Below, piece by piece: positions 51,598 through 60,036 of a stretch of DNA of 64,000 nucleotides. The notes under the pieces were generated by a model that was not told the origin of the DNA, did no database searches, and saw only the letters and a list, made by a program, of their open reading frames with translations. This DNA is from Cellulosimicrobium marinum. Its GTDB lineage: Bacteria; Actinomycetota; Actinomycetes; Actinomycetales; Cellulomonadaceae. Both the position numbers and the translations under genes were made by a program. The number at the start of each line of letters is the position of its first letter. Positions within the stretch are counted from its first letter, which is position 1. The DNA lies in the NCBI RefSeq assembly GCF_020551945.1, contig NZ_JAJBZH010000002.1, positions 186,001 through 250,000 of the forward strand. The letters run 5' to 3'.

Positions 51598-52802
51598 ATC
51601 GTCTCCTCGACGCCGTCCGCCGGGCCGGCGTCGGGGCGGTCGCGCGGGTCGTCGGGGGAGCGGCGCCCGAGCCGGCTCGCGATCATCGGCAGCGCGATCA
51701 CCGACAGCACCCCGGCGCCGACCAGCGCCGCGCCGATGTCGGACGGCATCGACCCGTCGTCGACGGCGATCTCCGTGAGCGCCACGAGCAGGGGCAGGGT
51801 CGTCGTCGAGTACAGCGCCGCCTGGACCTTCTCGGTGCGAGGCAGCTCGCGCCGGAACCACAGCAGCACCGGCCCGCCCCGCACCACCAGCATCGCCGCG
51901 AGGAAGATGAACGGCAGGAAGGGCTCGGCGACGATCGCGTCGACGTCGAGGCCCATGCCCGAGCTCACGAAGAACACGGGGATGAACACGCCCCACGCCA
52001 CCACGTCGAGCTTCTTCTCCAGCGTGACGACGTCGCCCGGGGCCCACCGGCGCAGCACCATGCCGCCGACGAACGCACCGAGCACCGCGTCGAACCCCAT
52101 CGAGGACGCCACCGCGAGCAGACCCACCAGCAGCAGCACCGCGAGCCGCAACGTGCTCTGCCCCGTGCCGTGCTCCGACAGGGACATGAGACGCCCCGCG
52201 AACGACCCCTCGAACCGTCGCGGCAACGACGCGAGCGCCACCGAGATCACCGCGAACAGCACCAGCAGGAGCGTCGCGGACCACCCCGACGTGCGGGTCC
52301 CGAGGAGCACCGCCATCGCGACGATCGGCCCCAGCTCGCCGAACGCGCCCAGGACCAGCACCGACCGGCCCAGGCGCGTCCCCAGCGTCCCGTCCTCCCG
52401 CAGGATCGGCAGTACCACGCCCAGCGCCGTCGTCGTCAGCGCGATCGCGCCCGCCGCGAGCAGCTCCGGCGGCTGCCGGTCGGGCAGGAGCAGCAGCACC
52501 GCCCCGCCGAGCGCGAACGACGTCACCCACGCGCCGCCCGCACGCCGCCCGACGCGCTGACGCAGCAGGTCCGGCTCCAGCTCGTAGCCCGCCAGCAGGA
52601 ACAGGAAGCCCATGCCGAGGTCGGCCAGCAGCGTCACCGACGCCGGGTCGCTCACGTCCAGCACCTGCGGCCCGATGAGCACCCCGCCCAGCAGGAGGAT
52701 CACGACCTGCGGCACGCGCGACCGCACCGGCATGAGGAACGCGAGCACCGGCGCCAGCAGGGCGACGACGAACACGGGGACGAGCGGGGCGTACACGTTC
52801 AC
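51594..52802 (-). CDS. CPA2 family cation:proton antiporter
   Basis: The 402-residue protein has about twelve helices of the KefB/NapA type, with 'LADLGMGFLFLLAGYELEPDLL' after helix 3 and 'GFDAVLGAFVGGMVLRR'. It lacks an RCK/TrkA C-terminal domain. GTG 52802 has GGAGA eight bases upstream. Transport of K+ or Na+ against protons is likely. Confidence 0.87.
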   Translation of the reverse strand: MNVYAPLVPVFVVALLAPVLAFLMPVRSRVPQVVILLLGGVLIGPQVLDVSDPASVTLLADLGMGFLFLLAGYELEPDLLRQRVGRRAGGAWVTSFALGGAVLLLLPDRQPPELLAAGAIALTTTALGVVLPILREDGTLGTRLGRSVLVLGAFGELGPIVAMAVLLGTRTSGWSATLLLVLFAVISVALASLPRRFEGSFAGRLMSLSEHGTGQSTLRLAVLLLVGLLAVASSMGFDAVLGAFVGGMVLRRWAPGDVVTLEKKLDVVAWGVFIPVFFVSSGMGLDVDAIVAEPFLPFIFLAAMLVVRGGPVLLWFRRELPRTEKVQAALYSTTTLPLLVALTEIAVDDGSMPSDIGAALVGAGVLSVIALPMIASRLGRRSPDDPRDRPDAGPADGVEETI

Positions 52803-52912
52803 GGGCAGGGTCTCCGGGGTTCCGCAGGTCGGGGCGCCAGGGAGCGGGCACTGGCGGGGACAAGGATCCCGCACCCGCCCACCCCTGGCGAGCGGGCGGC
52901 GTCGTGCAGCGG

Positions 52913-52942
52913 TTGACGCCGCACCGCACCGCTGCCTACGGT
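52913..52942 (+). promoter_or_regulatory. Promoter of the 8-oxoguanine deaminase gene
   Basis: TTGACG at 52913-52918, an 18-nt spacer and TACGGT at 52937-52942. The leader of about 105 nt before ATG 53054 contains G+C hairpins, but I could not match it to a known riboswitch. Confidence 0.6.
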
Positions 52943-53053
52943 CGGCGCAGCCGCGCTCCCGCGCGGCACCTGGATCGGCAGACAGGACCACTGAGCCGGC
53001 GCACCGCGGCGCCGCAGACGCGTCCCGTGTCGCACGAGCCACCAGGAGGCACC

Positions 53054-54430
53054 ATGACCGCCACCCCCGCCGGCACCCGCACGTGGATCCGCGACCCGCT
53101 CGGCGTCCACACCGCGGACGACTCCCCGGACGCGCCCGACGCGCGCGGCGGCGTCGTCGTCGAGGACGGGGTGATCGCGGAGGTCGTGCCGGCGGGCGGC
53201 GCCCCTGCCGCTCCGGTCGACGAGACGTTCGACGCGTCGCAGCACGTCCTCACACCGGGCCTGATCAACACCCACCACCACTTCTACCAGACCCTCACGC
53301 GCGCCTGGGGACCCGTCGCGGACGCCCCGCTGTTCCCCTGGCTGCAGCGCCTCTACCCCGTGTGGGCGCGCCTCACCCCGCGCGACCACGAGCTCGCCAC
53401 CACCGTCGCGCTCGCCGAGCTGCTGCTCTCCGGCTGCACGACGGCGGCCGACCACCACTACGTCTTCCCCGACGGCCTCGACGACGCGATCGACATCCAG
53501 GTCGACGCCGTCACGCGCCTCGGCATGCGCGCCACCCTCACCCGCGGCTCCATGACGCTCGGCGAGGACGACGGCGGCCTGCCGCCCCAGTCGGTCGTCC
53601 AGGACCTCGACACGATCCTCGCCGACTCCCGGCGGCTCGTGGAGACCCACCACCAGCGCGGCCCCGGCGCGCACGTCCAGATCGCGCTCGCACCCTGCTC
53701 GCCGTTCTCCGTGACGACCGACGCCATGCGCGAGAGCGCCGCCCTCGCCGAGGCGCTCGACGTGCGCCTGCACACCCACCTCGCCGAGACGATCGACGAG
53801 GAGGACTTCTGCCGCGAACGCTTCGGCCTGCGCACCGTCGACTACCTCGAGTCCGTCGGGTGGCTCACCGACCGGGCCTGGCTCGGCCACGGCATCCACT
53901 TCGACGACGACGAGGTCCGCCGCCTCGGAGCCGCCGGCACCGGCATCGCCCACTGCCCGACGTCGAACATGCGCCTTGCGTCCGGCATCGCCCGGGCCGT
54001 CGAGCTCGAGGACGCGGGCGCCCCGGTCGGGCTGGGCGTCGACGGCTCCGCGTCGAACGACGCGTCGACGATGATCCTCGAAGCCCGCCAGGCCCTCTAC
54101 CTCCAGCGCCTCAAGTACGGCGCCGACATCCCCGTCACGCGCGCGCTCGGCTGGGGCACCCGCGGCTCCGCGCGCGTCCTCGGACGCGACGACGTCGGCG
54201 TCCTCGCCGTCGGCAAGCAGGCCGACCTCGCCCTGTGGCGCCTCGACGAGCTGCGCTTCTCCGGCACCCACGACCCCGTCGCCGCCCTGCTCCTGTGCGG
54301 CGCCGACCGCGCCGACCGCGTCATGGTGGGAGGGCGGTGGCGCGTCGTCGACGGCGCGATCCCCGACCTCGACCTCGGCGCCCTCGTCGCCGAGCACTCC
54401 GCCGCGGCGCGCCGGCTCGTCGCCGGCTGA
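53054..54430 (+). CDS. 8-oxoguanine deaminase-like amidohydrolase
   Basis: The 458-residue protein is a TatD/ATZ-TRZ-type metal amidohydrolase: NTHHHFYQTLTRA, HTHLAET, GHGIHFDDDE and the metal Asp in GVDGSASND. NTHHHFYQTLTRA is typical of 8-oxoguanine deaminases, which convert oxidised guanine to urate. AGGAGG precedes ATG 53054. The neighbouring NCS2 permease supports a purine role. Confidence 0.88.
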   Translation: MTATPAGTRTWIRDPLGVHTADDSPDAPDARGGVVVEDGVIAEVVPAGGAPAAPVDETFDASQHVLTPGLINTHHHFYQTLTRAWGPVADAPLFPWLQRLYPVWARLTPRDHELATTVALAELLLSGCTTAADHHYVFPDGLDDAIDIQVDAVTRLGMRATLTRGSMTLGEDDGGLPPQSVVQDLDTILADSRRLVETHHQRGPGAHVQIALAPCSPFSVTTDAMRESAALAEALDVRLHTHLAETIDEEDFCRERFGLRTVDYLESVGWLTDRAWLGHGIHFDDDEVRRLGAAGTGIAHCPTSNMRLASGIARAVELEDAGAPVGLGVDGSASNDASTMILEARQALYLQRLKYGADIPVTRALGWGTRGSARVLGRDDVGVLAVGKQADLALWRLDELRFSGTHDPVAALLLCGADRADRVMVGGRWRVVDGAIPDLDLGALVAEHSAAARRLVAG

Positions 54431-54462
54431 GGCGTTCGTTGCTCCGGGGGTTCGGGGCAGGA

Positions 54463-54549
54463 TCGGTGGGGCGGCGGCGGGTCTACCATCCGCCGCTCGT
54501 CCCTCGCGGCTCCCGCCAGACCCGCCACGACCCGCCGCCGCCCCACCGA
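54463..54549. repeat. Palindromic element, copy 2 (intergenic)
   Basis: Perfect 21-bp arms at 54463-54483 and 54529-54549 enclose a 45-base loop that begins TACCATCCGCCG and ends CCCGCCAC, as in copy 1 at 15479-15593. It starts 33 bases after the deaminase stop. Confidence 0.88.
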
Positions 54550-54575
54550 GCCTCCCCTTGGCGTGCTCGGCAGGA

Positions 54576-54623
54576 ACCTGTCAGCGACGGGTCGGTCCCG
54601 GGGTCGGTGGGGTGCTGACAGGT
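54576..54623. terminator. Second hairpin in the deaminase-permease gap
   Basis: ACCTGTCAGC (54576-54585) and GCTGACAGGT (54614-54623) are exact complements around a 28-base loop. I see no gene in 54431-54761; it holds the palindromic element, this hairpin, and the permease promoter and operator. Confidence 0.5.
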
Positions 54624-54675
54624 CCGGGAAGGTGGCGGCATCGAGCCTGGCCACGTGCGAGTTGGTCTCTCAGAC

Positions 54676-54704
54676 TTGACACGGATCACATCTACCGTTC
54701 GAAT
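54676..54704 (+). promoter_or_regulatory. Promoter of the NCS2 permease gene
   Basis: TTGACA at 54676-54681, a 17-nt spacer and TCGAAT at 54699-54704. The start of transcription would fall just before the palindrome at 54718. Confidence 0.6.
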
Positions 54705-54717
54705 AGTGGAAGTACTT

Positions 54718-54732
54718 TTCCGCTAAGCGGAA
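54718..54732. promoter_or_regulatory. IclR-like operator upstream of the NCS2 permease
   Basis: TTCCGCT-A-AGCGGAA is a perfect 7-bp dyad just downstream of the promoter. From memory it resembles operators of IclR-family repressors that control purine or aromatic catabolism. No IclR gene is in the window. Confidence 0.55.
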
Positions 54733-54761
54733 CTGACGAGTAGCTGACGAGGAGGTCCGCT

Positions 54762-56303
54762 ATGAACGCGCGAGCCACGAGGGGAGCCGACGGCGCCGAA
54801 CGCCGCCCGGTACGCCCCGAGGACGAGCGTCTGCCCCTCGGGGCGACGTTCGGGTACGGGTTCCAGCACGTGCTCACGATGTACGGCGGCATCATCGCCC
54901 CGCCGCTCATCGTCGGCTCCGCCGCGGGCCTCTCGGCCGCGGAGATCGGCACGCTCGTCGCGGCGTGCCTGTTCATCGGTGGCCTCGCGACAATCCTCCA
55001 GACGGTCGGCATCCCGTTCTTCGGGTCGCAGCTCCCGCTCGTCCAGGGCGTGTCGTTCGCGGGCGTCTCGACGATGGTCGCGATCGTGGGTGGCGGGGGA
55101 GGGATCCCCGCGGTGCTCGGCGCGGTGCTCGTCGCGTCGGCGATCGGCCTGCTCATCACGCCGTTCTTCGCCCAGATCATCCGGTTCTTCCCCCCGGTCG
55201 TCACGGGCGTCGTCATCACGACGATCGGGCTCACGCTCATGCCCGTCGCCGCGAACTGGGCGATGGGCGGCAGCGAGGACGCGCCCGACTACGGCTCGGT
55301 GGGCAACATCGGCCTCGCGGCCCTGACCTTCGCGATCGTCATCCTGCTGTCCAAGGTCGGCAGCGGCACGATCTCGCGCCTGTCGATCCTCATCGCGATC
55401 GTCGTCGGCACGCTCATCGCGCTCGCGCTCGGCAAGGCCGACTTCTCCGAGGTGGGCGACGGCCCGGTCGCCGCGTTCCCGACGCCGCTCGCGTTCGGTG
55501 CGCCGACGTTCGAGATCGCCGCGATCGTCTCGATGCTCATCGTCATCCTCGTGACCCTCACGGAGACGACGGCGGACATCATCGCCGTGGGCGAGATCGT
55601 CGGCACGAAGGTCGACCGCAAGCGCATCGCCAACGGCCTGCGCGCCGACATGGCCTCCTCGGTCGTGTCGCCGTTCTTCGGCTCGTTCACGCAGTCCGCG
55701 TTCGCGCAGAACGTGGGCCTGGTCGCGATCACGGGGGTCAAGTCCCGCTTCGTCGTGTCGGCGGGCGGCGCGATCCTCGTGGTCCTGGGCCTCCTGCCTG
55801 TCCTGGGGCGCGTCGTGGCCGCGGTGCCGACGCCGGTCCTCGGCGGGGCGGGCGTGGTCCTGTTCGGCTCGGTCGCGGCGTCGGGCATCCGCACGCTCGC
55901 GAAGGTCGACTACTCGCGGCCGATGAACCTCATCATCGTCGCGGCGTCGATCTCGTTCGGCATGATCCCCATCGCCAAGCCCGACTTCTACGACCAGTTC
56001 CCCACGTGGTTCGGCATCATCTTCCACTCGGGCATCAGCTCGGCGGCGGTCATGGCGATCCTGCTCAACCTGCTGTTCAACCACGTGAAGTTCGGCACGC
56101 CGCCCGACCCGTCGGTGTTCTCCGAGGGCGCGGAGCGCGGCGCGAGCTCCGTCGACGACGACGACCTCGCCGACCTCGAGGACGACGGCGTGATCAACGG
56201 CTCGACGCGCCGGCCCCCGGGCGACGACGCACCCGGGGCGACCGGCGGTACGGCGCCGAGCCCGCGAGCGGCGGCCCCGGCCCCCCGGACCGCCCACCCC
56301 TGA
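54762..56303 (+). CDS. NCS2 family xanthine/uric acid permease
   Basis: The 513-residue protein has about fourteen helices with the NCS2 marks: FGYGFQHVLTMYGGIIAPPLI, 'LPLVQGVSFAG' and the TM8/TM10 block LTETTADIIAVGEIVG, 'GSFTQSAFAQNVGLVAITGVKSR'. Gln in QNVG and Glu in TETTAD are the substrate-binding positions; the pattern fits xanthine/urate transporters. AGGAGGT precedes ATG 54762. The C-terminus is a disordered Pro/Ala tail. Confidence 0.92.
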   Translation: MNARATRGADGAERRPVRPEDERLPLGATFGYGFQHVLTMYGGIIAPPLIVGSAAGLSAAEIGTLVAACLFIGGLATILQTVGIPFFGSQLPLVQGVSFAGVSTMVAIVGGGGGIPAVLGAVLVASAIGLLITPFFAQIIRFFPPVVTGVVITTIGLTLMPVAANWAMGGSEDAPDYGSVGNIGLAALTFAIVILLSKVGSGTISRLSILIAIVVGTLIALALGKADFSEVGDGPVAAFPTPLAFGAPTFEIAAIVSMLIVILVTLTETTADIIAVGEIVGTKVDRKRIANGLRADMASSVVSPFFGSFTQSAFAQNVGLVAITGVKSRFVVSAGGAILVVLGLLPVLGRVVAAVPTPVLGGAGVVLFGSVAASGIRTLAKVDYSRPMNLIIVAASISFGMIPIAKPDFYDQFPTWFGIIFHSGISSAAVMAILLNLLFNHVKFGTPPDPSVFSEGAERGASSVDDDDLADLEDDGVINGSTRRPPGDDAPGATGGTAPSPRAAAPAPRTAHP

Positions 56304-56322
56304 GCGGCACAGCGTCGTGCCC

Positions 56323-56373
56323 GACGGCGCCCCGCACCCGCGCGACCACCTCGCCCGGGTGCGGGGCGTCGTC
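56323..56373 (+). terminator. Hairpin after the NCS2 permease gene
   Basis: Arms at 56323-56340 and 56356-56373 pair over 18 bp with one mismatch. It lies 20 bases after the stop codon. Confidence 0.75.
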
Positions 56374-56464
56374 GTGCCCCGAGCGACCCCGACACCACGC
56401 CGTGTCGACGCAGGTCACACGCCCGGTGCACAGGCGTGCGCGGACGACGGTGCAGAATGAACGG

Positions 56465-57109
56465 ATGACCTACCGGGTGCTGAGGCTCATCCTGTCGCTG
56501 CTGGCGTTCGCCCTCCTGCGACCCCAGGTGACGGGACGCAACAACATCCCGCGCCAGGGCGCCGTCATCCTGGCGAGCAACCACCTGTCGTTCATCGACT
56601 CGCTCCTCATCCCCATCGTCGCGCCCCGGCACGTCACGTTCCTCGCGAAGGCCGAGTACTTCACGGGCCGCGGCATCAAGGGGCGGCTCTCCCGCTGGTT
56701 CTTCACGACGATCGGCATGATCCCCGTGCAGCGCGACGACCCGCGCGCCGGGCAGCGGTCCCTGGAGGACGCGCTGGAGGTGCTGCAGCGCGGCGGCGCG
56801 TTCGGCATCTACCCCGAGGGGACGCGGTCGCGCGACGGCAAGCTCCACAAGGGGCACACCGGTGTCGCGTGGCTCGCGCTCGCCGGGCACGCGCCCGTCG
56901 TCCCCGTCGCCGTGCGCGGCACGGACAAGGTGCAGCCGATCGGCGCGCGCCTCCCGCGGCTGCACCGCGTGCAGGTGCACTTCGGCGCCCCGATCGACCC
57001 GCAGCGTCAGCTCGTCGCGGGCACGAAGCCCGCGCAGGCGCGCCGCGAACTCACCGACGAGGTCATGGCGTCCATCCACCGCATGAGCGGCCAGGAGCTC
57101 GCCGCCTGA
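56465..57109 (+). CDS. plsC: 1-acyl-sn-glycerol-3-phosphate acyltransferase
   Basis: The 214-residue protein has the acyltransferase blocks NHLSFID (catalytic His40, Asp45), the FFTTIGMIPVQRDD segment and YPEGTRSRDG (about 116-125). It would make phosphatidic acid at the membrane. CAGAAT lies six bases before ATG 56465, suggesting a leaderless start. The gene converges with the ZIP transporter across a composite hairpin. Confidence 0.9.
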   Translation: MTYRVLRLILSLLAFALLRPQVTGRNNIPRQGAVILASNHLSFIDSLLIPIVAPRHVTFLAKAEYFTGRGIKGRLSRWFFTTIGMIPVQRDDPRAGQRSLEDALEVLQRGGAFGIYPEGTRSRDGKLHKGHTGVAWLALAGHAPVVPVAVRGTDKVQPIGARLPRLHRVQVHFGAPIDPQRQLVAGTKPAQARRELTDEVMASIHRMSGQELAA

Positions 57110-57124
57110 CGTCCGCTCCGCCCT

Positions 57125-57183
57125 GCCGAGCACGAGGTTGATGTCGTCGTCGGGCGGAGAACGACAGCAGGGTCGTGCTCGGC
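57125..57183. terminator. Composite hairpin between convergent genes
   Basis: GCCGAGCACGA at 57125-57135 pairs exactly with 57173-57183, and an inner stem TGTCGT/ACGACA forms at 57142-57147 and 57161-57166. It lies between the plsC and ZIP stop codons. Confidence 0.7.
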
Positions 57184-57185
57184 CC

Positions 57186-57932
57186 TCAGCCGAGGGAGCT
57201 GAGGCCGAACGCGGTGGCGAAGCCGAGGACGGTGACGAGGCCGGTGACGGGCCCGCCGAACTCGGTGGCCTCGGGGATCATCGTGTCGACGAGCATCGTC
57301 AGCAGCGCGCCCGCGGCGAACGCCTGCGTGACGGCCACGACGACGGGCGACGCGCCGTCGAGCGCGAGGTAGCCGACCCCCGCGGCGAGCGCGGACACGA
57401 CGGTCGTCGACCCCCACAGCGTCCACAGGCGCGTGGTGGACGCGCCGGACTTGAGCAGGCCCGACGTCGCGGCCATCGCCTCGGGCAGGTTCGACAGGAA
57501 CACGGCGGCCAGCATCGCGACGCTCACGCCGCCGCCGCCGATGAGGGTCGCGCCGAGGACGACGGACTCGGGGATCCCGTCGAGGACGGTGCCGAGCGCG
57601 ATCGCCGCACCGCCCGTGCCGCCCGCCGCCTGGACGGCCTGCGCCTGCACGCCGGTGGAGCGTTTGCGCCCCTCCCCGCCGAGCCGGTCGATGACGCGGT
57701 CGCCGACGAAGAACGTGAGCGCCCCCGCCGCGAGGCCGGCGAGCAGGACCCAGCCGCTCGTCGTCGCGGCGGCGTCCTCGACGAGGTCGTACGCGACGGC
57801 GCTGATGAGGACGCCCGCACCGAACGCCATGACGAGCCCGACGACGCGCCTGCCCGGCGGGCGCCACAGCACGACCGCCGCGCCGAGCAGCAGCGACGAG
57901 CTCGCGACGAACCCCCACAGGAATCCCTCCAC
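57186..57932 (-). CDS. ZIP family metal transporter
   Basis: The 248-residue protein has the ZIP signatures HxxxE-type 'GTVLDGIPESVVLG' in TM4 and 'LSNLPEAMAATSG' in TM5, with seven to eight helices. Position usually His is Asp in LDGIPE, which may alter metal choice. It would import zinc, iron or related divalent metals. GTG 57932 is used. Confidence 0.87.
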   Translation of the reverse strand: MEGFLWGFVASSSLLLGAAVVLWRPPGRRVVGLVMAFGAGVLISAVAYDLVEDAAATTSGWVLLAGLAAGALTFFVGDRVIDRLGGEGRKRSTGVQAQAVQAAGGTGGAAIALGTVLDGIPESVVLGATLIGGGGVSVAMLAAVFLSNLPEAMAATSGLLKSGASTTRLWTLWGSTTVVSALAAGVGYLALDGASPVVVAVTQAFAAGALLTMLVDTMIPEATEFGGPVTGLVTVLGFATAFGLSSLG

Positions 57933-58027
57933 GCCACCAGTGGACCAGCGGCGGCGGCGGACCGCACGGCGGGGACCGCGCGCACGGAGATCCTGCGAGC
58001 GCCGCCGCCCGGTGCGACGATCGCGCG

Positions 58028-58471
58028 ATGGACCTCTCCGTGCTCACCCGCCCCACCCGGACGTCGGTACCGGCGACGATCGCGCGCGTCGCGCTCGGTC
58101 TCGCCCTCGTCGGGGCGGGGACGACCCACCTGACGGTCGCGCGCGAGGAGTTCCAGGCGCAGGTGCCGGGCTGGTTCCCGGTGGACGAGGACGTCACCGT
58201 GCTCGCGTCCGGCGTGGTGGAGATCGTGCTCGGCGGGTCGCTCGTGGTGCTGTCGCGGTGGAAGGTCGTCGTCGGGCTCGTCGTGGCGGCGTTCTTCGTC
58301 GCGATCTTCCCCGGCAACGTCGGGCAGTGGCTGGAGGGCAAGGACGGGTTCGGCCTGGACACCGACGAGAAGCGGTTCGGTCGCCTGTTCTTCCAGCCGG
58401 TCCTCGTGGCGTGGGCGCTGTGGTCGACGGGCGCGTTCGCGGCGCTCCGGGAGGCTCGACGCCGCGACTGA
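58028..58471 (+). CDS. DoxX-like membrane protein
   Basis: The 147-residue protein has four helices with 'RVALGLALVGAGTTHLTVA', 'ASGVVEIVLGGSLVVLSRW' and 'FFVAIFPGNVGQWLEGKDGF', as in DoxX/DUF4267-type proteins of unknown function. GACGAT lies six bases before ATG 58028, a weaker leaderless pattern. Confidence 0.75.
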   Translation: MDLSVLTRPTRTSVPATIARVALGLALVGAGTTHLTVAREEFQAQVPGWFPVDEDVTVLASGVVEIVLGGSLVVLSRWKVVVGLVVAAFFVAIFPGNVGQWLEGKDGFGLDTDEKRFGRLFFQPVLVAWALWSTGAFAALREARRRD

Positions 58472-58488
58472 GCGACGTCGAGGGCCGC

Positions 58489-59130
58489 TCAGCCCTTCGC
58501 CGTCGCGACGAACGGCGCCGTGCGGGGGTAGAGGTCTTGCTCGACGACGTCGACGAGGAACCGGCCGAGGTCGGCACGGGTGATCGACGTGGACCGGGTC
58601 GAGCGGTGCGCGTCCTGCTCGAGGGGGCGCTGCGACGCCGGCCCGTCCACGAGGCGCGGCGGGCGCACGAGGGTCCAGTCGAGGTCGCTCGCCGCCCACA
58701 CCCGGTACTCGGCCGGCTTGTCCTTGACGACGTCCCCGCCGAGGGTGCGGATGAGCGAGCTGATCGCCTTGTCCTTCGGCGCCTTCTCGTCGCCGGGCAC
58801 GTCGATCCCCGCGCCGCTCACGCCGACGAACCGGCGCGGACCCTGCGCGTCCATCAGAGCCACGAGCGCCCGCGCGGTGCGGGTGTGGAGGTCGGCCTGC
58901 TTGCCCTTCGGCCCCAGCGCGGAGACGACGGCGTCGGCTCCCGCGAGGAGGTCGGCGAGCGCGGTCGGGTCGGTCGCGTCCCCGCCGACGACGCGCACCC
59001 GGTCGCGCACGTCCGGGGCGAGGCCCGCGGGGTCGCGGACGAGCACGGCGACGTCGTGGCCGCGCTCGAGCGCGGCCGTGAGGGTGTGGGCGCCGGTCCG
59101 TCCGGTGGCGCCGACGAGGGCGAGCTTCAT
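58489..59130 (-). CDS. NAD(P)-binding atypical SDR
   Basis: The 213-residue protein has GATGRTG (8-14) and DLDWTLVRPPRLVDGP, the marks of the BVR-B/YwnB-like group. It lacks a clear catalytic Tyr-Lys pair. ATG 59130 overlaps the stop of the upstream NmrA-like gene, so both are under the MarR-type promoter. Confidence 0.83.
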   Translation of the reverse strand: MKLALVGATGRTGAHTLTAALERGHDVAVLVRDPAGLAPDVRDRVRVVGGDATDPTALADLLAGADAVVSALGPKGKQADLHTRTARALVALMDAQGPRRFVGVSGAGIDVPGDEKAPKDKAISSLIRTLGGDVVKDKPAEYRVWAASDLDWTLVRPPRLVDGPASQRPLEQDAHRSTRSTSITRADLGRFLVDVVEQDLYPRTAPFVATAKG

Positions 59131-60017
59131 TGGGGGTCGTCCTTCTGCGAGGTGGTGGGGATCCAGGCCGAGCGCTCGCGGTGCGCGAACTCGGCGAGGT
59201 CGATCGGGTCGCGCCCGAGCACGCGGCGCACGTCGTCGGTCAGCCCGGCGGCGAGCCCGAGGCGGGCGGTGGTGTAGATGGCGGAGGTGACGGCGACCAT
59301 GCCCCACGGCATGCCGAGCGCGCGGCGTGCGTGCCGGGCGTAGCGCACGATCCCGGAGCGGCGGTACCGGATCGTGCGGCCCAGCTCGGCCGTGAGGATC
59401 TGCGCGACCTCGTCGTACGTCAGCGCGCGGGGGCCGGTCACCGTCCAGGCGCGGTCGGCGTGCGCCGCCGGGTCCAGCAGCGCGGCGGCGGCGACGGCCC
59501 CGACGTCCTCGGCGTCGACGAAGGCCGTGGCGCCCTTCCCGGCCGGGACGAGGATCTCGTCGCGGTCGCGCACGTCGGTGACGTGGGTCGTGGTGAGGTT
59601 CTGGTGGAAGAACGACGCGCGCACGAACGTCCACGTCATGCCGGACTCCCGGAGCCACGCCTCGACGCTCGCGTGCGGGACGACCTTGTTCTTCTCCGCG
59701 CCCTGCAGCGACAGGAAGACGACGTGGCGCACGCCCGCGTCGCGCGCCGCGGCGACGGCGGGGAGCAGGTCGCGCTTCACGTTCCTGATCGCGGGCGGGC
59801 GCACGAGGAACATCGACCCGACGCCGTCGAACGCGGCGGGCCACGTCGCGGGGTCGGTGAAGTCGAGCGCGACCTCGTCGGCGGCGCCGGGTCGCGGCGC
59901 GTGCGCGCCGCGGCGCACGCGCCCCCCGGCCTCGTCGAGCACGCGCGCCACGACCGAGCCGACGTTCCCGCTCGCGCCCGTGACGAGGACGTGCCGACCC
60001 GCCTCTGCTCCGCCCAT
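59127..60017 (-). CDS. NmrA-like NAD(P)-binding protein
   Basis: The 296-residue protein has TGASGNVGSVVARVL (about 14-28) and 'SGMTWTFVRASFFHQNL', typical of NmrA/QOR2-type redox sensors or reductases. I choose ATG 60017 since TACTCT lies six bases before it; an ATG at 60032 would add five residues. It is divergent from the MarR gene. Confidence 0.85.
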   Translation of the reverse strand: MGGAEAGRHVLVTGASGNVGSVVARVLDEAGGRVRRGAHAPRPGAADEVALDFTDPATWPAAFDGVGSMFLVRPPAIRNVKRDLLPAVAAARDAGVRHVVFLSLQGAEKNKVVPHASVEAWLRESGMTWTFVRASFFHQNLTTTHVTDVRDRDEILVPAGKGATAFVDAEDVGAVAAAALLDPAAHADRAWTVTGPRALTYDEVAQILTAELGRTIRYRRSGIVRYARHARRALGMPWGMVAVTSAIYTTARLGLAAGLTDDVRRVLGRDPIDLAEFAHRERSAWIPTTSQKDDPQ

Positions 60018-60036
60018 GTATGTAGAGTACACACAT
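60016..60036. promoter_or_regulatory. Overlapping divergent leaderless promoters inside a MarR-type dyad
   Basis: ATGTnTGTAnnnTACAnACAT runs symmetrically through 60016-60036. The plus-strand -10 TAGAGT is at 60023-60028 and the minus-strand -10 TACTCT at 60024-60029, each six bases from its start codon. A MarR dimer on the dyad would silence both genes. Confidence 0.7.

Noticed and set aside
52943-53053. Riboswitch in the 8-oxoguanine deaminase leader
   Set aside because: The 105-nt leader has stems but none of the conserved blocks of purine, guanidine or xanthine riboswitches that I can recall.
54558-54743. 61-codon open frame before the NCS2 permease
   Set aside because: It has no ribosome site, covers a hairpin and the permease promoter, and its composition is not protein-like.
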